Source: Cenarchaeum sp. SB0675_bin_21
Lineage (GTDB): Archaea; Thermoproteota; Nitrososphaeria; Nitrososphaerales; Nitrosopumilaceae
Length of the DNA stretch: 36,275 nucleotides
Assembly (NCBI GenBank): GCA_009843815.1
Contig: VYCS01000003.1
Location: 1-36,275 of the forward strand
Direction: 5' to 3'
The notes beneath the pieces were generated by a model that saw only the letters and a program-made list of their open reading frames with translations, had not been told where the DNA came from and ran no database searches. This document shows, in pieces, positions 25,053 to 32,733 of this stretch. Each line of letters begins with the position of its first letter. Within the stretch, counting starts at the first letter, position 1. The position numbers were made by a program, and so were the translations under genes.

Positions 25053-26780
25053 ATGGTTGAGGAGGAACTATCCCAAATCTCAATAACGGAGTTTGAGAAT
25101 ATATGGATGCTCTTTCTGTCTTCTACATCGATACAGGTTGCTTTTGTAGTACTGATATCGGGTATGATTGGTATAATTAGCGGGTATAGAAAGTTCTCCA
25201 ATTGGGTTACCGGTCAAAAATTCTACTATGAGAGACCACATGCGTCACGGTTCCTGCGGCGAGTTGCCTTACCATTCTTTGCCATCGCACTTATCACATC
25301 ATTTAATGTGTATACACAATTTACTTTGAGTAGTGCAGAGACGCATAATGTGGCCGCCGAGGAGACATTATCAAAGATACTGAATACCTTCAATATACTG
25401 GTTATAGGGTATACTGTAGCACATCTTGTTCCTATAATACTGAACAAGATTGAGAAGAGAAAGCTGGAAGAGTTGGATTTTGATATATGGTTTGAGATGC
25501 GTGGGTTTGTTGATGACGCTGATGGGTTCTTCCATAAATTATACAGATGGGTTCCGCCCCGAACCGCCCCCGAAGAGATAGGCGAAGAGAGATTCACTGA
25601 ACTACTCAAAACACCCGAAGGCATCTTGTATCTAGAAGCGTTTAGGACATCAAAGGGGGTCTCTATAGGTAGTTATGAGGAACTACAGGATGATACATTT
25701 GAGACCTGGAAGAAGTCTGAGAGAAGAAAGTTTGAAAAATATTACAACGACTGCATAAGTGGGGACAACCAGTCGGGCAGAAAACTGAAACCCAACTCCA
25801 TACCACGCGAGATATTTTCCATAGATATATGGCGGGAAGAAAAACGCCTGAACGGTTATGATTATGTGGTGCCAGGTGCCCGACCCCCCGGCCACGCAAC
25901 AAGAAAGAAGAAGGATGCGCCCATGTCCTTACAACGCATCTTACCATTGGTTATATTCGCCGCCGTTGGATTGGGAGTTGCTGCCTCATGGGGCATAGAC
26001 TTGTTTGTTCTGGCTACTGCCACCGGCGGCTTCTCCATAGGGTTGGGACTGGCACTACAAGAGACGATGCAGAACTACTTTGCGTATATAACTATACGGA
26101 AAGACAAGATAGTCGTTGAGGGTGACCGTATAAAGTTGGAGAGCGGTTACAATGGGAATGTGCACAAGATAACTCCACGAGTTACATATATCATGGACCC
26201 ACTATACGAGTCTGTCGCCATAATTCCGACCAGGCAGCTGGTTGCCACCCAGATTGTAAACTATACAAAAGAACACCATGTGGTTCCGGCAGTGGTATCT
26301 GTGGGGGTATCATACTTGAACAACCCCCGCCAGGTGGCATCTATTCTACATAAGGTGGGAGTACGCGCCATGCGTGAAATTGTCGATGACAAAGGCAGGC
26401 ACATCATACGACAACATCGATGTCCAAACTTGGATGAAAACAAGGCCAGTTGTGGTTGTGATCGAGACGTACACGAAAATCTGTCACAACCTATTGTACG
26501 CTTTTCGAACTTTGGCGACTCGGCTTTGGACTTTACTGTGCTGGTTTACGTTCGTAACTATGGATCCCAGTTCAAGACTAAAACTGAGATGCGGGTTATG
26601 ATATATGAAGAGTTTGAAAAATACGACATTCGTATACCCTGGCCTATCCGAACCATATACAACAGCAATGAGGCTCAGGAACGTGAAGATATAGCCAAAC
26701 GTGATAAAGCCCGTGAAAAGTTGATGAAAGAGTATAATGTGTTTGATATTGTTCCGAGTGATGATGGTTCAACAGAATAG
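25053..26780 (+). CDS. MscS-family mechanosensitive channel
   Basis: A 575-residue membrane protein. N-terminal hydrophobic helices are at about 27-46, 70-86 and 111-130, then a soluble region of about 150 residues. The MscS core follows: two helices (LQRILPLVIFAAVGLGVAAS, and LFVLATATGGFSIGLGLALQETMQNYFAYI as the pore-lining TM3 with its Gly/Ala pattern) and the beta domain with KIVVEGDRI, VHKITPRVTYI and IIPTRQLV. It would release solutes at high membrane tension. Unusual is a Cys-rich insertion near 457-470 (CPNLDENKASCGCD) in the C-terminal cytoplasmic domain. The stop codon is part of the direct repeat flanking the next tnpB element. Confidence 0.88.
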   Translation: MVEEELSQISITEFENIWMLFLSSTSIQVAFVVLISGMIGIISGYRKFSNWVTGQKFYYERPHASRFLRRVALPFFAIALITSFNVYTQFTLSSAETHNVAAEETLSKILNTFNILVIGYTVAHLVPIILNKIEKRKLEELDFDIWFEMRGFVDDADGFFHKLYRWVPPRTAPEEIGEERFTELLKTPEGILYLEAFRTSKGVSIGSYEELQDDTFETWKKSERRKFEKYYNDCISGDNQSGRKLKPNSIPREIFSIDIWREEKRLNGYDYVVPGARPPGHATRKKKDAPMSLQRILPLVIFAAVGLGVAASWGIDLFVLATATGGFSIGLGLALQETMQNYFAYITIRKDKIVVEGDRIKLESGYNGNVHKITPRVTYIMDPLYESVAIIPTRQLVATQIVNYTKEHHVVPAVVSVGVSYLNNPRQVASILHKVGVRAMREIVDDKGRHIIRQHRCPNLDENKASCGCDRDVHENLSQPIVRFSNFGDSALDFTVLVYVRNYGSQFKTKTEMRVMIYEEFEKYDIRIPWPIRTIYNSNEAQEREDIAKRDKAREKLMKEYNVFDIVPSDDGSTE

Positions 26781-26785
26781 TCATG
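26778..26785. repeat. Direct repeat TAGTCATG, left of element
   Basis: The eight bases before the left inverted end match seven of eight of those after the right end (TAATCATG, 28300-28307). The first three are the stop codon of mscS. Confidence 0.5.
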
Positions 26786-26810
26786 GGTTCCTACTGCAAG
26801 CACGGGGGTT
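26786..26810 (+). repeat. Terminal inverted repeat on the 3' side of tnpB
   Basis: Twenty-five bases beginning GGTTCCTACTGC, lying after the tnpB stop codon. Twenty-four of them are identical to the end of the left-edge copy. Confidence 0.75.
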
Positions 26811-26827
26811 CCCGCATCCACAATACA

Positions 26828-28165
26828 TCACACGTCACGCCAGAGGACGACGGTGCATGATACATCTCGTTCCCCGGTCTGTGCTTGACGTTTCTCAGGG
26901 GAGCTGATGCAAGAACCCTCCACGTCCAGACACCCCTTAACATGGGTGCTGCCGGTATGGTCCGGCAAGTTTCGTAAGTTTAGTTGACCATGCATGGCCT
27001 CTGAGCCCAACTTTTTTAGCCCCGCATCCTCTATGTTTGAGCCCGCATTACAGTCGGCATGATACGTGTAGCCACACTTCTTACACAAGAATTTTCTACC
27101 ATCCCGGTTATCCTTATGTGTATAACCGCACGAGTAGCACCGTTGACTTGTATACGCTGCCGCAACCCAAATTATTTCGCCAGCCAACTTGTACGCCAAC
27201 AGTAATGCCAACAGCCCCCAGCACTGCTCCAGGATGGCCTTATTGAGACCAGATTTCTGCGCAACGTTTTTGCCGGGGTTTTCTTCCGTACCTTTGGCGG
27301 ACTTTGCCATGTTTTGTATAGGAAGTTTCTCAAAGGCTGCATGTGTGGTGCTGTCCGATATAACGCGTGATATTTTATGCGCGGTGGTCTTTCGAATGTT
27401 TGCAGCTTTGCGTTTGTTCTTGGCAGCCCTCTTAGCGGCTTTCACCCACCGTCGAGAACCAGGTTTACGATTCGTATAGTCGGGTTTCTGCCTGCGTGAC
27501 GCTATCTTTTGTGCCTTAGAGGCTGTTTTTTCGGCGTTGTTCATGCGGCGTGCCACCTTTTCGGGTATTATCATCACACAGTCAGGTGTGGCCACATTAC
27601 CGACATTCCGGTCTATACCAATAACAGTCGGTTCCGTCACGGTTGGCTTCTCATCGGGTATATCACAGGATATGGTAATCCTCCACCCGCCATCCGGTAG
27701 TTGAAACAGTTGGGCCGTCTTGTATCGGTAATTCAAGACGGGAAACTCCCGCGACAGTTTAACCTCGCCCATCTTGGCTATCTTGATTGTACGTGTATCG
27801 GTGAAGCGCGCTTGACCAATAGTGCCATCATGCGTTATTGTAAACGGGATGGAGATGTGACCTCCATATTTCTTAAAGTGCGGTTCACCAAACTCCGCCT
27901 TAGGTTTGATGTTGACAGCCTTCAGCTTCTCTGTTTCCACATATTGGTCATAATGCCTGCCCAAGTCATGTAATATTTGGCGCGTCACCCCGGATATGGA
28001 TTGACGCATCCAACGCGGACCTGAATGGTTGCGCAAGTCCGTATACCACGCGTTTATCCTACCACGCGTAGTGTTGACCCTCCCAGCTCGACGGTACTCC
28101 TCCTTGAAGGTTTCCAATAGTTTGTTATACACGTACCTGTCCATGCCGGCCTGTCTGGCCAACAT
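26828..28165 (-). CDS. tnpB: TnpB-family RuvC nuclease, possible non-standard start
   Basis: From the first ATG this is a 445-residue TnpB. Catalytic residues are Asp185 (VIGIDRNVGN), Glu279 (AAFEKLPIQN) and Asp371 (YHADCNAGSNIED). Zinc cysteines are at 343, 346, 361 and 364. The reading frame continues upstream of the ATG with VLRTYTFGVRFRKGFKKE, the normal first strand of TnpB, back to an ATA codon at 28220-28222, 26-28 bases after a TATA-like CTTTTTAAA. No ATG, GTG or TTG lies between that ATA and the ATG, so either translation begins at ATA or the N-terminus is truncated. Residues after about 400 (LDVEGSCISSPEKRQ) are missing in the left-edge copy. Confidence 0.88.
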   Translation of the reverse strand: MLARQAGMDRYVYNKLLETFKEEYRRAGRVNTTRGRINAWYTDLRNHSGPRWMRQSISGVTRQILHDLGRHYDQYVETEKLKAVNIKPKAEFGEPHFKKYGGHISIPFTITHDGTIGQARFTDTRTIKIAKMGEVKLSREFPVLNYRYKTAQLFQLPDGGWRITISCDIPDEKPTVTEPTVIGIDRNVGNVATPDCVMIIPEKVARRMNNAEKTASKAQKIASRRQKPDYTNRKPGSRRWVKAAKRAAKNKRKAANIRKTTAHKISRVISDSTTHAAFEKLPIQNMAKSAKGTEENPGKNVAQKSGLNKAILEQCWGLLALLLAYKLAGEIIWVAAAYTSQRCYSCGYTHKDNRDGRKFLCKKCGYTYHADCNAGSNIEDAGLKKLGSEAMHGQLNLRNLPDHTGSTHVKGCLDVEGSCISSPEKRQAQTGERDVSCTVVLWRDV

Positions 28166-28245
28166 CTCCTTCTTGAACCCTTTACGGAATCTAACGCCGA
28201 ATGTGTATGTGCGTAGTACTATTAGCGTACAGTACGGTCTACATG

Positions 28246-28254
28246 TTTAAAAAG
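28246..28254 (-). promoter_or_regulatory. TATA-like box of the second tnpB element
   Basis: On the minus strand this reads CTTTTTAAA. The same CTTTTTAA and following ACCGTACTGTAC occur in the decayed copy at 32310-32330, so the promoter is part of the element. Confidence 0.55.
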
Positions 28255-28274
28255 ATAGTTGAGATGTGATACAT

Positions 28275-28299
28275 AACACCCGTCCTTGCGGGAGGAACC
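28275..28299 (-). repeat. Terminal inverted repeat on the 5' side of tnpB
   Basis: Reads inward GGTTCCTCCCGCAAGGACGG and matches the opposite end in 21 of 25 bases. Confidence 0.75.
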
Positions 28300-28307
28300 T
28301 AATCATG
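28300..28307. repeat. Direct repeat TAATCATG, right of element
   Basis: Matches TAGTCATG at 26778-26785 in seven of eight bases. It is a probable target-site duplication with one later change. Confidence 0.5.
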
Positions 28308-28344
28308 CAAGATTTATGAATCCGCCAAATAATACGTCATACTA

Positions 28345-29220
28345 TTGACAAAAACCACTGTAATTGTTGGCAGCTCCCCCACAGAGTTGGCTCACAGTAT
28401 AGCGCAGAGATTAGATGCTGACATTGTGACCTCGAAGATTAAAAGATTTCCTGACGGTGAGTCAAAGATAACACTCTCTGGCGAACCTTCGGGCAGATGC
28501 ATAGTGGTGCAGTCTACGCACCCGCCTGTGGACACCAATACCATACTTGCACTCTCTTTGGTGTTGCAGGCTGCTAAACAGTCTGATGATGTAACAGCCG
28601 TCATACCCTACATGGGGTATGGTCGGCAGGACAAGGAGTTTCTGCCTGGCGAATTAGTTACCATTCAAGGAGTAGCAAAACTCTTTCTATTGGCCGGGGC
28701 AAAGAACATACTAACTGTAGACATTCATAGCATGACTGCTCTTGATTACTTTGGGGGCGGGGCCAAAAACGTCTCGGCCATACCCTCCCTCGCCGAATAT
28801 ATTCTCACAATGAACTTGGAGCGTCCACTGGTTGTATCACCGGATCAGGGCGGGATAGATAGAGCAGATAAATTTGCCCACATACTAAATGCTGAGAGTT
28901 TTGCCTTAGAGAAGAGGCGGGATAGAGAGACCGGCGATGTTAAAATACAAAACAGTAAGGTGAACGTCCATAACCGTAATATTATTTTGGTGGATGATAT
29001 GGTGAGTACCGGAGGAAGTATAGTCAAGGCTGCTCAATTTTTGATAAGTCAAGGATGCGCCGATATCTATGTAGCCTGTACTCATGCCCTCTTGGTAAAT
29101 GATGCACTACAAAACATCAAAGATGCCGGTGTACAAAAGGTAATCAGCACCAACACAATACCTAATAGTACCACCTCTGTGGATGTATCCGCAACAATAA
29201 CAGACGCCCTCCAGGCTTGA
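28345..29220 (+). CDS. prs: Ribose-phosphate pyrophosphokinase (PRPP synthetase)
   Basis: A 291-residue enzyme making PRPP from ribose 5-phosphate and ATP, for nucleotide, histidine and tryptophan synthesis. Family motifs are GSSPTELAHSIAQRL at the N-terminus, KRFPDGESKI, the ATP loop YGRQDKEF, VDIHSM, SPDQGG and the PRPP-binding VDDMVSTGGSI. The length is that of archaeal forms. The start is TTG 28345 with a TATA-like TTTATGAA about 28 bases upstream, so a leaderless mRNA is likely. Its promoter lies just outside the end of the second tnpB element. Confidence 0.95.
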   Translation: MTKTTVIVGSSPTELAHSIAQRLDADIVTSKIKRFPDGESKITLSGEPSGRCIVVQSTHPPVDTNTILALSLVLQAAKQSDDVTAVIPYMGYGRQDKEFLPGELVTIQGVAKLFLLAGAKNILTVDIHSMTALDYFGGGAKNVSAIPSLAEYILTMNLERPLVVSPDQGGIDRADKFAHILNAESFALEKRRDRETGDVKIQNSKVNVHNRNIILVDDMVSTGGSIVKAAQFLISQGCADIYVACTHALLVNDALQNIKDAGVQKVISTNTIPNSTTSVDVSATITDALQA

Positions 29221-29253
29221 ACAAGTCCGTACTGAGTCAAGGCTGGGGTGTGC

Positions 29254-29270
29254 TTGCCGCCAGGCTGTCA
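29254..29270 (+). repeat. Partial copy of the palindromic repeat
   Basis: TTGCCGCCAGGCTGTCA resembles the copy at 32645-32665 with the centre of the palindrome missing. It lies about 85 bases before the tRNA. It may be a decayed copy. Confidence 0.3.
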
Positions 29271-29355
29271 ACCTACGCGCATGTCTGTGGGACAAGCGCT
29301 GTAGATGGGACAGTTCCTATAGATTAATAACGAATAATCGAATGAATCAAACAGC

Positions 29356-29432
29356 GGGCCGGTCGTCTAGTCGGTTAGGATACCGCCTCGACACGGCGGT
29401 GGTCGTGAGTTCGAATCTCATCCGGCCCACCA
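29356..29432 (+). tRNA. tRNA-Val (GAC), C at position 33
   Basis: A full cloverleaf: acceptor stem GGGCCGG/CCGGCCC (29356-29362 with 29422-29428), a D arm with GTCT/GGAT, a five-pair anticodon stem CCGCC/GGCGG (29383-29387 with 29395-29399) and a T arm GTGAG/CTCAT with loop TTCGAAT. A73 is followed by an encoded CCA (29430-29432). There is no intron. The anticodon loop reads TCGACAC, giving anticodon GAC for valine with C instead of the near-universal T at position 33. Reading T at 33 would need a nine-base loop. A TATA-like TTAATAA lies about 30 bases upstream. Confidence 0.88.
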
Positions 29433-29437
29433 TACCA

Positions 29438-29941
29438 TTATTGCATCATGGAAGACTCAAAGTTAACTTCCACAATAGCCCATGCCGATTCTACCGTGAT
29501 CAAACCACTAGCGGCGTACTCTTGTATGTTATTACTAACTATATTCTGATATTGTGCGCCACCATCTGCTGTTATTGTCATCGTACTCTTTAGTGGTATG
29601 GATGCGCCACCATAGAACGCAGCCCTACCCGGCATTGCAATATCTTCAGTAGAGTACTGTCCAGCGCCTATTACCTGGCCGTCCCCAAACAACTCGTATG
29701 ATATGGATGGTACGGTGAAAGTCTTATCAGTAGGATTAGTCACTAAGAACGTCACTTGTAATGTTGCAGTATTCTGTATGTTATTGATATTAGTGATCTG
29801 AACACTCTCCAACTCGATCTCTACTTGTTCTAGAAATGGGTTATCCAAACTACTATAATATACAATTCCGCCCATAAGGGCCAACATGGCCGCAATGGCC
29901 GCATATACAGTCAGCTTACTCTGTAGCATCATACTAAACAA
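29438..29941 (-). CDS. Membrane-anchored LEA14/WHy-like protein
   Basis: A 167-residue protein. Residues 9-30 (KLTVYAAIAAMLALMGGIVYYS) are a transmembrane anchor, and the rest is an all-beta extracytoplasmic domain. The pattern VEIELESVQITNINNIQNTATLQVTFLVTNPT resembles the WHy/LEA14 domain, and the ASIPLKSTMTI and AYVSF-like strands fit. Its job is unknown; such domains are linked to desiccation or stress in other organisms. The gene ends six bases from the tRNA, on the opposite strand. Start could also be the ATG at 29932. Confidence 0.6.
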   Translation of the reverse strand: MFSMMLQSKLTVYAAIAAMLALMGGIVYYSSLDNPFLEQVEIELESVQITNINNIQNTATLQVTFLVTNPTDKTFTVPSISYELFGDGQVIGAGQYSTEDIAMPGRAAFYGGASIPLKSTMTITADGGAQYQNIVSNNIQEYAASGLITVESAWAIVEVNFESSMMQ

Positions 29942-29950
29942 TAGGACAAT

Positions 29951-30142
29951 TTACCTAAATAGCTTCACATGTGAAGAACCATCTGTGGCCGGATCCGCCC
30001 TGAATGACACGTATGCCGGCTTTTTCTGGTACACTATGACTCCAAACAGATTCTTTTTTGCCTTCCCGTTGACTCTCAGGTAGTAGTATCTGCTTTGCGG
30101 ACCCGCGAGCGGATTTAGCCTCTTCGCAACAGCGCTTATCAA
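29951..30142 (-). CDS. Short open frame, possible gene remnant
   Basis: A 63-codon frame from TTG 30142, with a stop only six codons upstream. The product is basic and protein-like (YYYLRVNGKAKKNLFGVIVY, then FRADPATDG). It has no clear promoter or ribosome binding site, and its GC content is higher than that of its neighbours. It could be the C-terminal remnant of a transferred gene. No family recognised. Confidence 0.3.
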   Translation of the reverse strand: MISAVAKRLNPLAGPQSRYYYLRVNGKAKKNLFGVIVYQKKPAYVSFRADPATDGSSHVKLFR

Positions 30143-30296
30143 GTCAGAAATATTATTTCACATTGTGGTTTGACTTTGCCAGAATCACCTCTTGATATGG
30201 GCCGTCCTAGGCGTCTATATTGAACAGTTTAGATCATTACTCAACTATAAGAGATTTTTACATAAACTCTAATATTTCTTGAAAATTATTATAAGC

Positions 30297-30791
30297 ATGG
30301 CTATGGAGCAGGCACTCATTACTTGGGTGCATCTGGTAGCTTCGGCTATCTGGGTGGGCGGCTCCATATTCTTGGGAGTGATACTCTCACCAATACTACG
30401 TCAAGTGACACCAAACATAGAGGAGCGCTTACGCCTTATGATACTGGTAGGGAGGCGATTTAACAAGATAGCCATACCTTCTCTGATAGTTTTGGTGGCA
30501 ACGGGCATATACAACTCCCGCGTCTTATTGGCCAATTACACATTACTGGATGATTCAAGCTACGGTGTATTTCTTGTTGTAAAGATGACGCTGGTTGCAA
30601 TGTTGGTTGTAGTATATCTGACACACGTTCGTATAATTCGTCAAGATGTTGTAGATAAAATAATGTCAAAAAATATGGAAGAGTCCGAGTTAAAGCGCCT
30701 TCGGATTAAGATCATAATACTAGGCGAAATCACCGTTGTTCTCTCGATAGCCATACTCTTCTTTGCAGCCTTATTGGATGCGGGCGTCTGA
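30297..30791 (+). CDS. CopD-like four-helix membrane protein
   Basis: A 164-residue protein with four transmembrane helices at about 8-28, 52-72, 90-112 and 140-160. The first contains the WVHLVASAIWVGGSIFLG motif, where His and Trp-Val-Gly-Gly are typical of CopD-type proteins, and the helix after RFNKIAIPSLIVLVATGIYN also fits. Members are implicated in copper handling or in heme/redox membrane complexes. ATG 30297 is preferred to TTG 30279. Nearby at 4404 is a CopC-like protein, but the two are not linked. Confidence 0.7.
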   Translation: MAMEQALITWVHLVASAIWVGGSIFLGVILSPILRQVTPNIEERLRLMILVGRRFNKIAIPSLIVLVATGIYNSRVLLANYTLLDDSSYGVFLVVKMTLVAMLVVVYLTHVRIIRQDVVDKIMSKNMEESELKRLRIKIIILGEITVVLSIAILFFAALLDAGV

Positions 30792-30833
30792 TGTTAAAAT
30801 AGTCTTGCAGGCAGAGATTTCCATCTAATGAGT

Positions 30834-30860
30834 TGGTAACCTACGCGACGTTTAGTTACC
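30834..30860. terminator. Inverted repeat after the CopD-like gene
   Basis: GGTAAC and GTTACC form a six-pair stem around a 14-base loop, in the gap between two convergent genes. It may mark transcript ends. Archaeal termination depends more on T-tracts, so this is weak. Confidence 0.3.
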
Positions 30861-30874
30861 AGCCCACCATCTAA

Positions 30875-32218
30875 CTATGAGAGACTGTACTTTTCTTTCA
30901 TCTCTTGGTCAAAGAAGAACGAGTCTTCAAAGACAGGCTTTAGGTCATCAAGCCATATGGCATCCTCGTCGTACTTTGCAAAGAACGGCCTCTGCACCCA
31001 GTCAGGGTTTCGTCCCTGAAGGAAGCGTAACTGCATTACTCTTTGACCATTGATGGTGGGCGTGCCTTCTATCATCACCTTTCCTGGCGTCGCAGACATG
31101 CTAGGGCCACGAACCGTTCTCCCCAGACCACTTGTCTTCATGTACGCGGTACGGAATATGTTGTGCGCACGTACTAGGGGTACGCCAAAGTAGTGCTGCG
31201 CACCAGTGTCCCGTACTACAAACATGTAGTATGGAATACAACCCATCTGCACTTGAAGGTGCCACATACGTGACCACATTTCAGCGTCATCATTTATGTG
31301 GGCCAAAAGAGGCGACTGTGTCCTTATCTGCGCACCGGTACGTCGCACGGCTTGGATGGCATCCTTTAGGGCAGGAGTGGTCATCTCGTTGATGTGATTA
31401 AAGTGCGCCATTATTGCGACTTGAAGTCCACTTTGTGTAATTCGATCAAAGATGTCTAACATCTCATCGGCATCCTTGTCTGTAAGGAATTTGTAAGGCC
31501 AGTAAGAGAGTGATTTTGTACCAATGCGAATAGTCCTTAGATTTGGAATTTTTGCCTCAAGTAATGTGTCTACGTACGCTCCAAACATCCGTGCGCTCAT
31601 TATCATGGGGTCGCCACCAGTGAATAAAATATCGGATATCTCCGGATGTTCCTGAACATACTGAACTAACTGCTCGCCCTCCTTCATCGCAAACTTCATC
31701 TCATCCATTCCCACAAATTGAGGCCAGCGAAAACAGAAACTACAATACGCATGACACGTCTGACTCTGACTGGGAAAGAAGAGGCATGTCTCTTTGTATT
31801 TGTGTTGCATTCCGTATAGCTTTGTCCCATCCTTCAACTGGGGAACGTTCAACTCCATCTGGCCTGCCGGGTGCGGATTTAGTTTAAGGCGTATCTCATT
31901 GGCCGCCTCGGATATCTCTTTTCGGTCACCGCCACTCTCCAATACAGATGCCATCTTGGCATAATGATGAGGCTTGAGCATACCTTTTTGGGGGAACGTG
32001 AGTACGAACATGGGATCATTGGGAATATCGCCCCAATCTATCAGCTGTTCAATGACGTAGTTGTTGGCTTTAAACGGGAGAACGTTGCCGACCACCTCCA
32101 TCTCAAACTTCTTCTCTTCTGGCATCTCTTGAATTTGTGGTATCTTACGAAAGTTAGCTAGTGTATATGAGCCCAAATGTGGAGATTCATCCCAGACGGT
32201 TTCCTGATAAGTCAACAT
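30875..32218 (-). CDS. Radical SAM protein, lysine 2,3-aminomutase-like
   Basis: A 447-residue radical SAM enzyme resembling the KamA family. The iron-sulfur cysteines are in CHAYCSFCFRWP (residues 155, 159 and 162 from this start). ILFTGGDPM is the SAM/GGE-type motif, and RIGTKSLSYWP, MAHFNHINEMT and QSPLLAHINDDAEMW match the family. It may interconvert a beta-amino acid such as beta-lysine, made as a compatible solute in some archaea, but the substrate is not proven. The start is ATG 32218: the minus-strand TATA-like TTTAAAGAT centred near 32240 would give a leaderless mRNA. A longer frame to 32299 passes through the promoter. The decayed tnpB copy begins 38 bases upstream. Confidence 0.85.
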   Translation of the reverse strand: MLTYQETVWDESPHLGSYTLANFRKIPQIQEMPEEKKFEMEVVGNVLPFKANNYVIEQLIDWGDIPNDPMFVLTFPQKGMLKPHHYAKMASVLESGGDRKEISEAANEIRLKLNPHPAGQMELNVPQLKDGTKLYGMQHKYKETCLFFPSQSQTCHAYCSFCFRWPQFVGMDEMKFAMKEGEQLVQYVQEHPEISDILFTGGDPMIMSARMFGAYVDTLLEAKIPNLRTIRIGTKSLSYWPYKFLTDKDADEMLDIFDRITQSGLQVAIMAHFNHINEMTTPALKDAIQAVRRTGAQIRTQSPLLAHINDDAEMWSRMWHLQVQMGCIPYYMFVVRDTGAQHYFGVPLVRAHNIFRTAYMKTSGLGRTVRGPSMSATPGKVMIEGTPTINGQRVMQLRFLQGRNPDWVQRPFFAKYDEDAIWLDDLKPVFEDSFFFDQEMKEKYSLS

Positions 32219-32256
32219 AACATATACGTATAATCTATCTTTAAAGTTATTCATAT

Positions 32257-32563
32257 GGTTCTTATTGCAAACATGGGTATTGAGAGCGCCACACCACAAA
32301 CGCCTTTTTAAGCACCCAAACCGTACTGTACACTAATAATTCCATACATCTACACTTTCGGCGTTAGATTCCGTAAAGGGTTCAACATGGGAATATTGGA
32401 GCGGCAGTTGGGTATGGACAGGTACGCGCATAACAAACTGTTAGAAACCTTCAAGGAGGAATATCGTAGAACTGGTAGAGTGAATACGACGTGTGGCAGG
32501 ATAAACGCCTGGTATATTGACCTGCGCAACACATCAGGACATCTACATCAAATTATGGCATAG
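32257..32563 (+). pseudogene. Decayed tnpB element: 5' terminus, promoter and first 63 codons
   Basis: Bases 32257-32281 match the terminal repeat of the second element in 17-19 of 25 bases, mostly by transitions. The TATA-like CTTTTTAA, the ACCGTACTGTAC block and an ATA codon at 32336 lie at nearly the same distances as in the full copy (79 against 77 bases from the end). The frame then reads FGVRFRKGF, ERQLGMDRYAHNKLLETF and RINAWYIDLRN before similarity stops and TAG follows at 32561. It cannot encode a nuclease. A possible decayed 3' end (AACCCC ... AGGAAC) lies near 32586-32607. Confidence 0.8.
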
Positions 32564-32635
32564 GCTGTCCAAAGGACGGGCGTCAAACCCCGGCCAACAA
32601 GGAACATCTCATGGAATCTCCTCTGGATGGCAACT

Positions 32636-32662
32636 CGCCAACATTTGCCGTACGGCAGGCTG
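32636..32662 (+). repeat. 27-base repeat with a 12-base palindrome, copy 2
   Basis: Contains TGCCGTACGGCA followed by GGCTG. It differs at one base from 21751-21777 and ends 71 bases before the start codon of the PP-loop gene, against 70 in the other locus. Confidence 0.6.
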
Positions 32663-32733
32663 TCATATCCCTCTAAGATTTGACAGCTCCTCGAGGACGA
32701 TATATTAGTGGGATACATCCTGTGGTTAGAGTT

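Larger units (their letters stand above)
26786..28299. mobile_element. TnpB-bearing element with 25-base imperfect inverted ends
   Basis: A 1514-base unit. Its ends (26786-26810 and 28275-28299) read inward as GGTTCCTACTGCAAGCACGG and GGTTCCTCCCGCAAGGACGG and match in 21 of 25 bases. The same ends occur on the left-edge copy (53-76) and on the remnant at 32257-32281, at the same distance from the gene, which shows they are the true termini. Near-identical 8-base direct repeats flank it. Confidence 0.8.

Noticed and set aside
29356-29432. tRNA-Ser (CGA) reading of the same gene
   Set aside because: It would require a nine-base anticodon loop, and there is no long variable arm as serine tRNAs have.
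32517-32708. A 63-codon plus-strand frame ending before the PP-loop gene
   Set aside because: It spans the decayed tnpB end, the palindromic repeat and the promoter of the next gene, and its product resembles nothing.
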